A stretch of DNA of 64,000 nucleotides from Gymnopilus junonius (GCA_015501075.1 JADNYJ010000006.1:372001-436000); one strand, 5' to 3'; positions 36,536 to 49,714 are shown, counted from the stretch's first letter. Made by a program: numbers and translations. Notes: generated by a model not told the origin, from the letters alone.

Positions 36536-39500
36536 TTGGAGTGAAGCCACTAAAAGATGCGCAAATCGGCTGGGTCGGCGTATGAGGAGGGTGTGCACTT
36601 TATATATTTGGAGAACTGTTAAAGCTGATCGAAGTTGCGCGGATGATCGATTACCTGTCGATTGGGAAGGGGCCATAGGCAGGGATGCAGGTGCGGATAA
36701 TTTTATGGAGGCCACTGCAAAGGTCCAAAGGAAGGAGTCCCCGATCACGGCCAATCGGTCGGAGAGGCATGGGTCGTCAGATCTCCCTGGTGATACTAAC
36801 TGCTTGTCACCTTTGTGCGCTAAAATATTCCAGATTTGGGGAGATATTCAACGTCGATCCCAAGTAGAGACGATCGGGCCAAGGCTTGCCACGATGGTGG
36901 GATTCCAAGGAATCCTGGGTGATTCCACTTAACCCCTTTTGATTAATGTTTTAAATCTTCGACACTGTAGGATTTCCCTGCATGACGGTTATCAAATGAT
37001 TTCCTTGTGATCTAAAGCCCTAATTGGCGGGACCCACGAAAGGGGATTCCGCCCGTGACCCTAGATGACTTATTCCTGTAATTTGCTCTTTTGAATACTT
37101 CAGTACTATATAAAGTCTACCCACTTGTTAAGCGTTGATATCCTGGTGCATCAACACGTTCATAATACGAACTGATGGTGAGCCAACGGTAGCTTCCAGT
37201 GTAGTTCCAGGTTACTCAAATCCAGGCGGTTTAAAATAGAAAAACACATTTGGGATTTATAATTTCAATCTCAACTTCAAATTCTATAAGAAAAAATCAA
37301 TCAGACGATGACCAGAGTAGTAATAAATCTCATAAAAAATACTCAAAATGAGCTCCCCAGTGGGCCGACGATGCCGAAACCTGATGGTGACCGTTTGGAT
37401 GGCAACAACTTGTATGTATGAAATTTCCTGTCATACACTTGCCATAAACTTTACCCTATTAATGCCATTCGAAGGGAGATTACTGCCTCCCATTGCCAGT
37501 CAATTGTTAGCGTGAAATTTTGAATGACGAAAGTTCTGCATCAACTGATTTCGTATTTGTCGGTGCTTACTTTTTTTGATCTGGCCGGCAGAATCCATCC
37601 GTCAACAGATGAATTCCCAAAATGGGACCACATTTCTGTACAAGGGTTAAACGAGTGCTTCAAGGGTTATCATTTTTGATCAGGGCGAAAGAAAAGACAT
37701 CGCTTACAAAGTAAAACTAGGCCTCTCTTGTTCCCTGAAATGATATGAATACATCGGCTCAAGCTAGAAGGGATTCGGCAAGACTTCGGCGGAGAGTAGG
37801 AGGTACTAGTTTCATAAAATGGCCTGCCAGTGCGTATGAAAAGTTTGAACAGCCAATTGACACTCATGCTGTAGATGTTCAACATGTGCCCGTCTGAGGA
37901 TCCTTGAGGATCCCATACTTATTTCGAGGTCAGCGGCATGATGGCACTGACTACATTTTGACTCCCTTTTCACAGCTACCCCGAACTCGGCCAGCAGACG
38001 TCAATATCAGAGATCCGTCCGATAGAGATATAATCTCATGGGTGAAAGTATCAGTGTTAAGTATATTTTGAAGCTTGTTGAATTTGATTGGCCAAGTTCA
38101 CATCGTAGGACTAGATCCCTTCATCAGTTGGTCTCGAGATCGCGATGATGCCTCTGTATAAAACTTGCGGGTATGATCATGATCGTAGCTCGCTTTTGGT
38201 TTCGTTTTGCAACTCGGTCATGTGGGAAATGGCCACTGTTCTCAGACGCTTCTTGTACCTCCAGGATTAGAACTTTGATAAAAACAAACAATAAAAGCGT
38301 GTCCGTGTCGCATAACGCCACATATTTGACGCCGTAACTGAGCAGTGCTGGGACTCTGAATGACGGAATACGAATCTCGTAACCTTGTCGTTAACTCCGC
38401 ATCACATGTTGTACCTTGCTATATCATCCTCCTTATAGTTAACTAAAAACCACTTGCCTCGTTTTAAATGTAGTAAGTATAGCCAGAGCTGCAATGTGGA
38501 AACAACTTATCTTTACGTAACTTTCACTGGCCAGGTGGAGGAAAAGTGAGGGTTGTAAGCAAATTTGGCACAAGATCTGCGCAAGGCTGAGCCAAAATGC
38601 AGACTTGAGGCGACGGAGAGGTCATACGCTTGTAACCTGTGTGGGCGCATAACTGTCAAATCCGAACATCTCGCGACAGCGTTCACTTACAATTTCCGAG
38701 TTACAGTGTCTTATGACACAACTTCGCTTCATTCTAGTGGCCCATAGATCCGTTTTCAAAGATGTATGCACGACCTCATGTACTTACGTCCAGCTCCAAT
38801 TTATTCGGCACACCTGGCTATTCTCTTCAAAGCTCCTCCTCGCTCCCATTAGAGGTCATTTCCGCGTTATCGATCAGAGTCCTTCGTGCGATGGCAGAGA
38901 TAAAGGTGACATTGACATCGGATACTTATCGACAAGAACATGAGTTACATCATATCCTTGATTAGCTATAGCCTTCGTGAACACATTCAGATCACGACGA
39001 CGATAGTAACTCAGTTAAGTAACCCTGCACACTCAATTAGATAGATTGCGCGCTTACTTTACCTGGCGTAAGTCGATCGATAAATGAGCTCCGCGAGCAA
39101 TTAGTTTACGAAGTTAGATAATTAAAGGCCACCTTTATCGATATATATGATAATGTCTTAGTATCCCATTCGTTGTAGATCCGACAGGATTTCCCTGCTG
39201 GTCGCTTCATTGGACCGGAGGTACCGAAGATCTAAACATGAACCTGAAGTACGTCAGTGCAGCGATCCGATCCTTGAATCCCGTCCAAAAGATTATCTGC
39301 AGCTTCGATGGTTAAACTCCAACGAATGTACACAGACAGACGATAGACTGACGTACAGAGTTGCACTTGATAAATTTCATTCATTTTAAAACCAAAAATA
39401 TCCCCCACCGACTTGCGGGGCCAGTGAGGGCCTGGCCCAGGCAAGAACAGTTCCATCCAGGCGGCTCCAAGTAAGACGTATTGGCCTGGACGTAGACCTA

Positions 39501-39562
39501 AGGCACAAGGTCTTTCCATGAGACCATTATTTAGAATTTAACCCTGACCGAAACTCGCCACC

Positions 39563-39592
39563 AGTAAAAGGGGCGGACAAGTAAAAGGGGCG
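39563..39592. repeat. direct repeat AGTAAAAGGGGCG, two copies
   Basis: Two identical 13-base copies at 39563-39575 and 39580-39592. Function unknown. Confidence 0.6.
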
Positions 39593-40184
39593 ACGACCAC
39601 ACTGCTGAAAATTTCTGACAATTTGGCATCAGCACAGCGGCGGCGATCGAGTCTAGCTGAGCGACATCGACAACAGAAATGGTCGCTTATGCTACATTAA
39701 CATGATCTCGTCGGTGAGAAGGACATTTTCTAGCCTGTACACGGAATAACAGGAAATACCAAAAGGGTATATTTCACAACTCCGTGGCGTTGGAAAAGAA
39801 AAGACGCTCCCAAATGTGCGCGTGATGGAAGGAAGGTAACAAGAGTCCGGAGGATTCCAGAAAAGGGATGCTAATCGCAAGCCCAAAATGGAGAAATTAT
39901 TATGCAGGTGTTTCGCCCGGTGGAGAGACTCCGAGGAAAGATGCGGGACCATTTACAGGCACCCTATCTAGACAAAATATTTTTGAATATCCGAGAATAT
40001 GGTGCATACACCAGATTTCTTTTTGTCCAGGTTCAGAGAAATCTGGGATCACAGTTAGTTCAGCTTTCGAAGAATTCTTCAAAACCAAAGTTGATTGAAT
40101 GGAGGATGCATCAAGTGATCAAACCAGTAGGAAGATATCTGGGGGTACTGTGGCTAGCTAGAACATATATTTAACCATGCGTAT

Positions 40185-40250
40185 GCTCAGAAAACTGGGG
40201 GCAGAGTGAGAAAACCCGGGGCAGAGTGAGAAAACCCAGGCCAGAGGGAG
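40185..40250. repeat. 20-bp tandem repeat
   Basis: The unit GCAGAGTGAGAAAACCCGGG at 40201-40220 is repeated at 40221-40240 with one change; partial, diverged copies flank it on both sides. Confidence 0.7.
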
Positions 40251-40297
40251 ACTGTAAACAAGCCACAGCGTTTAGGGCCATGACATGAGAGACATCG

Positions 40298-40318
40298 CGG
40301 CGGCGGCGGCGGCGGCGG
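40298..40318. repeat. CGG trinucleotide repeat, seven units
   Basis: Seven uninterrupted CGG units. No gene was found over it. Confidence 0.85.
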
Positions 40319-41964
40319 AGAAACTATAGAGACCCTGCAAGGAGAGCCCACCGAAAATATTAGAACAGCCCAAGAAGTCATCAGCCGCTCGACAATTTAT
40401 TCCAGACATGATTGGAAAGAAGTGTTGAAAAAAACATCGGTTGTCGAGGTTCTTTAATTAAAGCAATGTGTATAACATCAAAACTCCCAAGGGAAGATCT
40501 TTGGTACTAGAAGGGGAAAAAAAGGAAGCCAAAGGCAAGCAATCCCTCGGGAGACTACTAGATGCCACGATCGTAACCTGGATGCACACTCCAATATCCA
40601 GAGCAAGCGTTGAGATCAACACGGGTGCTTGTCATTTTTTCTATGACAGCCACCCAGGTCTCTGGTCGATCCAAGGCCTGCGGATCTGTTCATCAAAAAA
40701 CCATAGCACAAGAGTACCGAGGCGAAAACCAGAGCTGCTCGCCGAGGTGCACGAGCCTCAATTTCGAATGGAACTGAACCCAATCAGCTTTTTTCGCACA
40801 TAATCGGCAAAGTAACCAAGCAAACAAACAGAGGGAATAAAAGGACTGATCGGCGGTCCCCAGAGGCTTCCTGAACACCCATAGTGCACAATAATTTTAA
40901 AGAATAACGAGGAAATACGTTCGTCCGAAGGGCTTGCCCATTCGAGGTTGATAGGCGAGCTAGGCCATAAAAGACAACAATCAACCCAAAGAGAGCAGTT
41001 CCTGATGCGACCTCGTCATCACCTTTATGCCGATAGTTTAGCAATGTGCGTCCGTCCAAGACATGGAGAGCCCGTTCTCGGACGGAATTGGAGAACGCCT
41101 TGAGCGCAAGACGAGAACTTCCGATCGCGATTGGTACAAAATCGTACAAAAGTGCCAGTTGACTCTGAGTAAGCGATGCCCTTTTTTCCTAGCACAGCGA
41201 TAGAGGGCACAAAGCCTAGAAACAAGGAACAGTCCACCGAGAATTACGGATGGGTTGTCAGTGCGCAGCGTCGCAGCATTGCAGCGTGCAGCGCAAGGAC
41301 TCTTCATATAATCCAGGAGTCAAGTCCGAAAAGGGTTATTCTCAATTGAACGGGTGGCTGTGCCTGCTTCGCACACGGGTGACACGCCGGCTCATTCGGG
41401 TATGGCCGGGATGTCGGCAAAAATTACCTAAGCAATGCGACATGACGGCCTCTCACGGCCTCGGTTACTCAAAGCCGGCAAAGGAATCGATCACGCGTTT
41501 TCTCGATGTTTCTCCTCAAGGTTGGTTCTGAAATTCTACAGACAAATGATGGATGATAAATATAGGCTACAACTCTAAAAAAAGTGGGTAAAATAGGCTT
41601 TGCATTGTTAATTTAAGGGGAATATGAACGAAGAAAGCGCAGTAAGAAAAAAATTGCATAGTAAAAGCGAAGTTAATTCTATGTACGTAGTCCCGGAAAC
41701 AATTGTCTTGCTGTTTCTCGTACGAACGATGGAAACATGTCGAAGCATAAAATTGGCTGTAGCGTCGACGCGAAAAATTATGGACGGAAATAATGCGGGG
41801 TGCTTGCTTCTTTATGGCTATGACGAGGACGTGACACTCTGGAAAAAAGGGGGCGAAAGAGAAGTGACGAAGAATTGTAAGAGATGTGTGGTGTGATGAT
41901 GTGCAAAATTGAAGAGGGGTATGTAGTATAAGTATTGACGGAACGTAAAGTATAATGCGCGTAC

Positions 41965-41980
41965 GAGAGAGAGAGAGAGA
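41965..41980. repeat. GA dinucleotide repeat
   Basis: An uninterrupted run of GA units, 16 bases. Confidence 0.85.
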
Positions 41981-42254
41981 TTTTGCTAAAGAAACCAAAA
42001 AAAAATTCTAAATTGATGAAAGGGTTGAAATTGAAAACGAGACAACGTATGATGGTCCACGTCATCTTGACTGCGGCTTGGCTGTTGGAGGAGGGTGGTG
42101 ACCGGTGCATTCGACATCCCATCAGGGTTCCTTTGCAGGCACTAGGTAGAGCCGTATAAAAGGAGTAATCACAAAGAGAGCAAAAATTTAGGCGGCTCTT
42201 TAGATTTTACATGGTTTGCGGTTGCGCCGGCCTTGGTGCTAAGCGTGCCTTGCT

Positions 42255-42891
42255 TTAACGAGCCAGGGAGGATGATTTTAGACCTTGGGCGAGCTCGGCT
42301 TTCCATTCAAGGCGTTTGATTGCTTCGGCGTAGTCTACCCATTCCCTGCGTCGTTCGCCGCGTTCCAGCCAGTCTTGGTCCAAGCCAGCGACGTCCAGTT
42401 CATAGAAATGATACGTGGCTGATGGTGTTGGTATTGTGATGACATATCGTGTGATAGTGCCGCGTACGCCCGCTGTTTGGAGAATAGAGGAAAGTGCAAG
42501 GGAAGAAGGGGGGCAGGAGCAGGGAGGAGACGAGAATCAGGAAGTGAGGAGACGGATAGAGGAACAAAGGGTAGGACCTTCTTCCAGGGCCTCTCTTGAG
42601 GCTGCAGCCTCCAACTCCACATCAGACGGCTCCCAACCACCTTTGGGTACTGTATGTTTCAGAATACGGGGTAGCGCGAAGACGGAAAAAGTCAGCAAAA
42701 GTTTTTAGCCAAAAAGGAAAAGAGGAACAAGAGAACAGGGTCGTGTTAAAGAGACAAAGGAATGACGAAGACTCACAAACCCAGTGGTTTGGGCGTTTCC
42801 GGCTTGTGACGACAAGGACTTTGCCAGCGGCTCGTGCGATGGGTATGGCGCAGCACACGACACGCGGTACGGTCCGACCTTTTGTGCCCAT
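42255..42891 (-). CDS. Nudix hydrolase, diphosphoinositol-polyphosphate / diadenosine-polyphosphate type
   Basis: Nudix hydrolase of the Aps1/DIPP group, which removes beta-phosphate from diphosphoinositol polyphosphates and cleaves diadenosine polyphosphates. RTVPRVVCCAIPI, VLVVTSRKRPNHWVLPKGGW (the last part joined through a consensus GTGAGT donor) and the Nudix box running from GGWEPSD to REALEEAGV match G-x5-E-x7-REUxEExGU. The second half (RREWVDYAEAIKRL) and the end KSSSLAR fit the family. I chose ATG 42891 (MGTKGRTVPRVVCC); the frame is open further upstream without an ATG, so a longer N-terminus from another exon is possible. Confidence 0.85.
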
Positions 42892-43587
42892 TGCGCAAGA
42901 GTGAGATTGAGGTGATTCGGAAGCAAGATTTGGAGTAAGAACGGGTTGGAGATGTGCGTTCAGGGAAACTGCATGAGCTTCAGAACGAGTCGGAAGGCGT
43001 CTAACAGTGACGACCCGGTGGAACGTGGTCAAATGACGTTTTGTGGGAGAGCTGGGTGGGTTGGAGGCGGGTGGAGGAGATGATATTAGGGTTTAAAGTC
43101 TAGTGGCAAATATAAAGGTGCGTATAAGGGCGGGGGCTCTGAGAGGAAGAGAACAAAGAAAAGAAATGAGAAAAAGTTGATTTTAAAGAGGAAAAAGGGA
43201 AAATGATCGGACCTATGGAGAATATTCCCCTGAAAGACAATGTGGGAAAAGAAGCGGATTAGTAGAGAGCAGCAGGGAAGTAAAGATTATTTGATGTACA
43301 CTTGCTGGGAGGGATGGAGAAACAACTCGGACAGTCCATTCGCCAACAAAATTACGTTGTCTCTAACCAAATCAGGCTCTGCCGCCACTGCCCCAACTCA
43401 CGCACGTTCTTCGGCCTCCTCCGGTCCGGCCCTCATACGGCACCGCTCCTCCGCAATCACTCGCTCAATATTTCTTCAATTATCTCTATCTACATCAATG
43501 TCATCCTCTAGATCCGATAATCTACTCGTTCCACCTATAGCATCCCGCATTTAGTCTGTTAGTTCTCCTCCAAGAGTATCAGCCCAC
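42892..43587. other. intergenic, Nudix promoter and ZIP 3' region
   Basis: No gene recognised. The open frame upstream of the Nudix ATG continues to about 43032. Confidence 0.5.
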
Positions 43588-45716
43588 TCACGCGACCAAC
43601 AACATGCACACGACCCCAAAGGCCATCGCAGCAAACTGTCAATTCCATCAGTGCCTGTTATCGCCCAATTCTAAATTTGACAGCCTACTTGCCTCACGCA
43701 TCGCCTGTTTCGCGCTCTTGCTCTCAGCCAGCAGTCTATAAGCAGAAAAAGCAACATGAGCATCCTCGGAAGCCAAAAGGAGTGCATGTCAGAATGACAA
43801 GCGTAATAAACAAAAGGCACGAGTAGGGGTCCAGTTCCTCCACGAACCAGGGTACTCGAATCCCAAGCACCAATAAAATTGTCCAAAAAACTCACGTTGG
43901 TAAAACGGCGACTGCACCGATATAAAGAAATCCACCCGCAACAAAGGGTATCACCTGCCCAGGAAACTCAGGTCAGCATCGTGCAGAGATATGATAAAAT
44001 TTGACTCACAAGGTCTGATAATTGCAATGTAGTGCCGAGCAAGCCGGCTGCGTCCTGACGCACACCTGCTGCAAGGTCGACCATATCAAATACTGTATTA
44101 GTCGCCGTCGCATTATGGACCGCAATTCCGATAAAGGTGCTAATCATTGGTGCCGAAAGATAAATATAAGCCGAGAATTAGAACTCATCCGAAGGTCTCA
44201 ATAAGTCAACTCACCCAACCTAAGTATATATTAAAGGTACGTCAGACTGAGTAGCTTTGACTCGCAAAGAAACCCTGCATAGACACGACAAAGTCTGTAA
44301 TGAACAAACGTGAACTCACAAAGGCACCAACCGCGGTCAAAAATTGCGATTGCATTGCTTGCTTCTTGGTGAAGCCGCTCCGAATCAGGATGGAATAATC
44401 GGCAATTTCGTGGGGGATCTCATGGGCGAAGCATGCCAAGGTAGTCGTGGCACCGATGAGAGGAGAAGCATAGAAAGATGCAGCCATACTGGTTAAGCGA
44501 TGAACGTGCAGAGAGGAATACCATCGAGGAAAGGAAATCTGCTTAGCATCGTGGCGAACAAATTCCTGCAAATGACTCACGCCAATCCATCAGTACTGTA
44601 TTGGACATAGAATCGTCAGATAAGGTGCAGCGTGGTAGGACGACGTTAAAGACTCACATATTGTGTACAAAATCTCCAAATAAATTAAGATAGGCAGATA
44701 GTTTCGATGGACCGTTCGTCGACTTTGGTTCCTCGTGTTGCTCTATAGTTGAACCATTAACTTCGGATGTATCAGAATTCCTACTTCTAAGGCCATTTTG
44801 TGTTGTAGATCCGCTGGCTCCCGAAGTTTTAGTTACTTGAGGTTCCACGTGTGAGTGGGAATGAGAGTGAGCGTGTCCTGAGTCATCTTCGTCCCCTCCT
44901 AGAACGCGAAGCGTCTTTTCCATAAAGAAAAACGCAGCAAAGCCCAGGAAGATTCCAAGTCTGAGTAATGAACATGGCTATGAGATATAAATAGAGGGAT
45001 AATTGACAAGCATGGCTCACCCAACCAAGATATTTCGCTTTTCCTCCACCATGACGAAATGGACACCAGGGCTCGTCGATTCTCCCATGAAAGAGTGTGG
45101 TACTAGATGCAGGAAGACATCTGATAGAAGACCTCCCGTCTGCAACCGTGAACTTCGTCAAAAGAATGGCTGATAACGCTCTGGAAGGCTTGTACTGACT
45201 GCAAATGCTGTCATAGTGTTGAGGGTGTTAGCATTGATCTCGGCGGGGATAAAGGCAAGAATAAAATTAGGAACCCTGTACAGGATATCTGGATCAGTAA
45301 AACCATGAGAGAAAAAGAAAGGAAAAAAGACGACACACGAGCTGATGTAGAATGTGCCCAGAATAGAGTTCCAGGCAGGGCCAAACGGAAACAACCAAGT
45401 AAAGACGGTGCGCATTATGGGCGACTGTTGCGCTCCCAGAGTCTCCTTCAGTAGGCTCAGCTTCTGCACAGGTTCACATTGTTGAATTTCATCCTCCTAC
45501 AAACGGAAAAAGAACCGTGTTAGCCTCCGTTCCGATGGGAAATAAAGTGGGAAGTCAAGGCAAGAAGTCATAACTTACAAAAACCGATAAGATATTCCCG
45601 CTATTAGGTATTGAATTGGTTTCCTTCGAACCGGCGGCATATACATCTAGGGATATCAATGATAAAAGAGCGACAAAAATGAAGAGCTGGTGCGGACGGA
45701 GCGACATGACAGTCAT
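43588..45716 (-). CDS. ZIP-family zinc transporter, KE4/ZIP7 (LIV-1) type
   Basis: Multispanning zinc transporter; yeast Yke4 and animal ZIP7 move zinc out of the ER. The signal peptide or first helix is MTVMSLRPHQLFIFVALLSL. A transmembrane region is followed by a cytosolic loop with the His-rich metal-binding run HAHSHSHSHVEP. Then come the LIV-1 motifs: DFVHNM before the DGLA-like stretch, MAASFYASPLIGA, and the HEIPHEIADYSILIRSG signature (family HEIPHEIGD). GIAVHNATATNTVFDM matches a late helix. The C-terminus VVCMLLVA follows QAMREFAAMAFG, joined over an intron 43636-43692 that begins GCAAGT instead of GT. The stop at 43588-43590 could alternatively be a GTGAGT donor to one more exon. 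Divergent from the HD-domain gene. Confidence 0.85.
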
Positions 45717-45918
45717 AGTTGAGGAGGGGCTCATTGACGCGTTTCACTGCAGCCCATCAAACGCGTGGCAATCAACTTCCGTTTCCGATCGCGATCAACG
45801 GTGCCTTTTCCACAAATTCAATTCAAAATTGTACCCTCGGTCGCGAACTGGACGGGTCAAAGGGAAAAAAAGAGGGGCCGACGCGTCAAATCGCGCTAAG
45901 CTTTGAACTTTTCTAGCC
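45717..45918. promoter_or_regulatory. short divergent promoter, ZIP transporter / HD hydrolase
   Basis: About 202 bases separate the two start codons. No specific element was identified. Confidence 0.5.
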
Positions 45919-47043
45919 ATGTACCCCACTATTCAAGAAAAGGCTATAGTGGACGCCGCAGAAAAGATCATGATCGAGACGATGGCCAGATACGATCCCT
46001 CACACGACCAGTACCACGGTCAGTTTACCCTCGAAAGAGATTCGACTTACTTACCAATTTAATTATAAATTCATGCGTGTCCGTCTACTATAACCTAGTT
46101 CAACGCGTCCGAAAGTCCGCTTTGACGTTGGCAAATAGTATAGACCCAACCCCAGATCTGCTTGTCGTCGAATTAGGTATGTGCGAGATCTGAGCTCTCT
46201 TCTTTCTTCAGGCTCCTCGATATTAGTAACTGACACACCTTTCCTCCGTCTCTTCGTTACAGCCGCGCTACTGCACGATGTGCTAGACAAGAAATATGTC
46301 TCTGCCGAAGAAGCCGCAGACCCGTTCACTTTTTTCTTACCCTTTTTCCAGAGCATGACTATCCAATATGGCATTGACCTGATTTCAAACGGGCGTGGCC
46401 AGACCATCGCCCGTGTTATCGACAATGTGTCCTGGAGCACCGAAAAGAAGCTCAGAGCAGCAGGAGAATGGACAGCATGGCACGATAGTTGTGTAGAGCT
46501 CCACTGTGTCCAGGATGCCGATAGACTTGATGCCATTGGCGCATTTGGTACGTCTAAGTCTGTGTTTATAATTTCGATAGTGGTTTTGGCTTTGACTTAA
46601 CTCTCGGGCTTACCGTTCTCTTTGTTCCAAATTACCAAAAGGTATCATGCGGTGTGCTGCTTATAGCACTGTCACGAATCGGTGGGCCTAAATGACCTTC
46701 TTCGTCCGTTGCCCTCGGTTTAATTTCCAATGTTCACTTTTCATGCTCTGAAGTCCTCTACACACGCCCTCCGAAGATCCCCAGCATGCACACACTTCCA
46801 TCCAGCACTTTCATGACAAACTGCTTCATATTCGTGACCGACTGAAAACGGGGCCTGGTCGAAAACTAGGGGACAAGCGACATAAAGTGGTGAGTACACA
46901 TTTTGGATCAGAAATCTATCACCATTTGTCGTTACGTTTGTGCTGATGAGCGAAAACACCGTCTTCCTCGATCCTCGCCTCCGGTACAGCTGTTGGATTT
47001 CTTGACTTCTGTCCAAGAAGAATACGAAGGGTCACTTCTGTGA
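45919..47043 (+). CDS. HD-domain metal-dependent phosphohydrolase
   Basis: Predicted phosphohydrolase of the HD superfamily, resembling bacterial YedJ/YpgQ-type nucleotide hydrolases; substrate not known. The start MYPTIQEKAIVDAAEKIM leads to SHDQYHVQRVRKSAL (first His), ELAALLHDVLDKKY (HD pair, joined over two introns) and CVQDADRLDAIGAFG (final Asp), giving the H...HD...D metal site. The C-terminal part is helical (HTSIQHFHDKLLHIRDRLKT) and ends VQEEYEGSLL. Exon joins are in phase. Length about 240 residues suits the family. Confidence 0.83.
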
Positions 47044-47919
47044 TCACCACCATCGAAGGAGAATGATACCCCATACCCGAGCCAACGGTTCGACGGGCCA
47101 ACCCTAGATAACTATCCTATCTGTCAATCTACATTAGCTCATGAACACAAACGCCTTCAGAATATGCACTTTCTTTATTCCCAAGGGTTGTCGTCTTTAA
47201 AACCTAAAGCGATACCCCACTTTTTTCTAGATCTAAGGTAACTTCTTGCCAATTGTTTCACATCTCAGATCTGGCATGTCACGGCACATTAGTATCTCGA
47301 CGTAATCTTGGAAAAGAAAGGACGTGTGGCTACTCTGAAAGCTGAAAGGGAAAGCCATCCATCTAGCCGAGTGACAAGTTGAGAGATAGATTATAGCAAA
47401 CCTTCATACTGATCAAAAAGGAAAGATAAGATGAACGGTCGCCAAGAAGGTATAAATGCTTGATTGCTTAGCTCAGGAACGCCTTGAAGATAGAGCAGTT
47501 TCTTTAGCACTGTATGTCGCGTAGCTTCTGCCGATCCCGATTATTAACACTGGAAAAAAGGCTCCGGCGGTGAAATAAGATGTAGTGTCATATAACAAGA
47601 TAGATTGTCGACAACCCATCCCAAAAATAGGGAGAAATCCCATGGCAGATCAATGGCGGATCCACTAGCCCAGGATTGCAATGAGTCTGAAATCCAATGG
47701 GTGACTGATGTGAAATCGAACAAAAGGTATCATTATAGGCGGAACTTCATTAGACAAAATAGTGATACACGGCGACTAGCTGCCAAATAATGTTTTAACA
47801 AGGAGCGTACGAAAATTGAGGTTCAAAGCATAATGTCATACAAATGTCAAAAAATTATTCAGTCGAATTCTGACATGTCGATATTGTAGAAAAATGACTG
47901 CACAAAGTAAGAAAGCAGA
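47044..47919. other. intergenic between convergent genes, nothing recognised
   Basis: 3' regions of the HD hydrolase (plus) and the RFC subunit (minus). Only short ORFs without family resemblance. Confidence 0.6.
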
Positions 47920-49463
47920 TCAGTCGAAAGGATTTTGCATAAGAAGTCTAAACAGCACCTTGTACAAGCTCATGACCTTGACTACCCACGCTTCAAGGTG
48001 ATAGATCTTTTTGCTTCCAGTCCGCATTCGTACCTCCTGGGGTTGTAATGAGTATATGTGATGGGAGACTACAGTCTGAACCTTACATAGAAAGCGGCCC
48101 AGTGCATGATATCAGCCTTGAGAGCTTCATCAACTTTCTCAACTACCCGTTCGGCTACTGTCTGTTGACGGAGATACCAAACATTCAAGGAAAAATTAAG
48201 GGCTCAAACGGGACATACCTTCAAAATGATCGTCGGCGGGATACAATGGCTCAAGAGCTCGTACAACTTGGCCCTTACCTCCATAACTCGAGCAGGAGAT
48301 TGTTCAGAAACTAAGAGGTCAGCGACCTTATAACAGTAAACCTCCCAGTCAGGCTTCGCAATCGATAAAGGTCCGTTCAAATCTGGGCTAAAATTCAAAT
48401 CGTGTTAATTGCCAATGGCATGCATAAGGGGCTCCCACGTCTGCATCTTCAGGGCCTCCAAAATGAGGATTGCCTTCCGGAGGTTCCCATTGGAGTCTTC
48501 AACAATTTTCTCGCCAGCCTCTGGAGGTAGATCGAACCCTGCTCGTTTGGCTACGTATTTTAAGACCGTCATCATCTGTCAGAAATTTTTATTAATATGT
48601 TCAGTGTTTCCAAGGAAGCGAAAGGTGCGTGCCTCTTCTTCATTTGGAGCAGCGACACGCATCAATAGACATCTACTTTTGATTGGTGCGATTAAACGAC
48701 TTGTGCTATTGGCACAGAGAATTATTCGCATGTTTGACATGTATTTCTCCATGGTACGACGTAAAGCGGCTTGGGCATCTCGGGACAGGGAGTCAGCTTC
48801 GTTGATGATGACCACTAAAGGCGGAAGCATGCTTAAATATTGATGGCAATCCAGGGATAGACAACACACCCTTAAACCGTTGCTTCGCACTGAGATCCAC
48901 CTGCTGAGTCTGGGCAATTTCTTTGAGCAATTCTTGGATAACTAGTCGGTCATAGCTTCCAGCTTCACTATAGGAAACCCCATCAGATTGGAAGGTTGGA
49001 AGGCCCAAAGCATCGCCCACCTAGGCGTGATTTCGATATGATAATTGCTTTGCACAATATTGATTTCCAGTTTGCGTTTGGATGGTGAAAGAAACACTCT
49101 TTGGTCAATTTTGAGCTGTGCGCGTATCGTGTTAACACGAGAGTCAACAAGAGTGGATGGATTACGCGCCTTTTCTACACCTGCCCCAAATAATTGTCTT
49201 AGAACACAAGTAATACGTGTTTTCTTGCCAGCTCCTGAAGGCCCATAGAATAGCATGTGGGGGAAATCACCCGAAGCGGCCTGTATCGAAGTCTGAGATT
49301 TGCAAAATTCACGAAGTTCCACGACGAACCAGAGCTTTCAGACGTTCTGAAAGACCATGGTGGTAATGAAGAGTATCTAATGTGCGCGGCCGGAACTTTA
49401 GAAAATGTGAGCTTTAGAATCCCAATCATGAACATAACTTTCCTGATCAACAAAGAGAGACAT
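47920..49463 (-). CDS. RFC5: replication factor C small subunit (yeast Rfc5 / human RFC3 type)
   Basis: AAA+ subunit of the clamp loader that opens PCNA rings at primer ends. FRPRTLDTLHYHHGLSERLK is followed by SGDFPHMLFYGPSGAGKKTR, whose Walker A carries KKT, specific to this subunit. Further motifs are VVVINEADSLSRDAQAALRR (Walker B-like with NEAD), YMSNMRIILCANSTSRLI and IKSRCLLMRVAAPNEEE (SRC motif). C-terminal helices end HLEAWVVKVMSLYKVLF. The first intron (49396-49442) seems to begin GA rather than GT: MSLFVDQ joins in frame to FRPRTLD only this way. No canonical donor gives the conserved VD-x-F/YRP start. Adjacent to the GMC pair. Confidence 0.88.
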
Positions 49464-49714
49464 CGAAACAGAGGCTAAAGAGAATGGCGGCTGGATAGAG
49501 GTTGGAGTAAGGCGGGCCGTGACAAGGTTCGAGTACTTAATATGACAAAAACGCGTTACGTCACGCATTTTGTACCCGTGACCCAAAATGGCACGTTCCT
49601 TCGAAAAACCCAAACAAAAGCGTTGAAATGTTCTGTTCATTGAACTTCATTCGGAGTACAAGATTTACAATAATTGAATAATAACGATACACTATCATAC
49701 AACTACACGATCCT

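Larger units (their letters stand above)
36536..42254. other. 5.7-kb gene-poor region
   Basis: No gene recognised. It contains the TEA-gene promoter, several short tandem or simple repeats (39563-39592, 40185-40250, 40298-40318, 41965-41980) and many short ORFs without family resemblance on both strands. Possibly transposon remnants or long UTRs. Confidence 0.5.

Noticed and set aside
42892..43032. Longer Nudix start
   Set aside because: The upstream frame is open but contains no ATG before the stop, so ATG 42891 was preferred.
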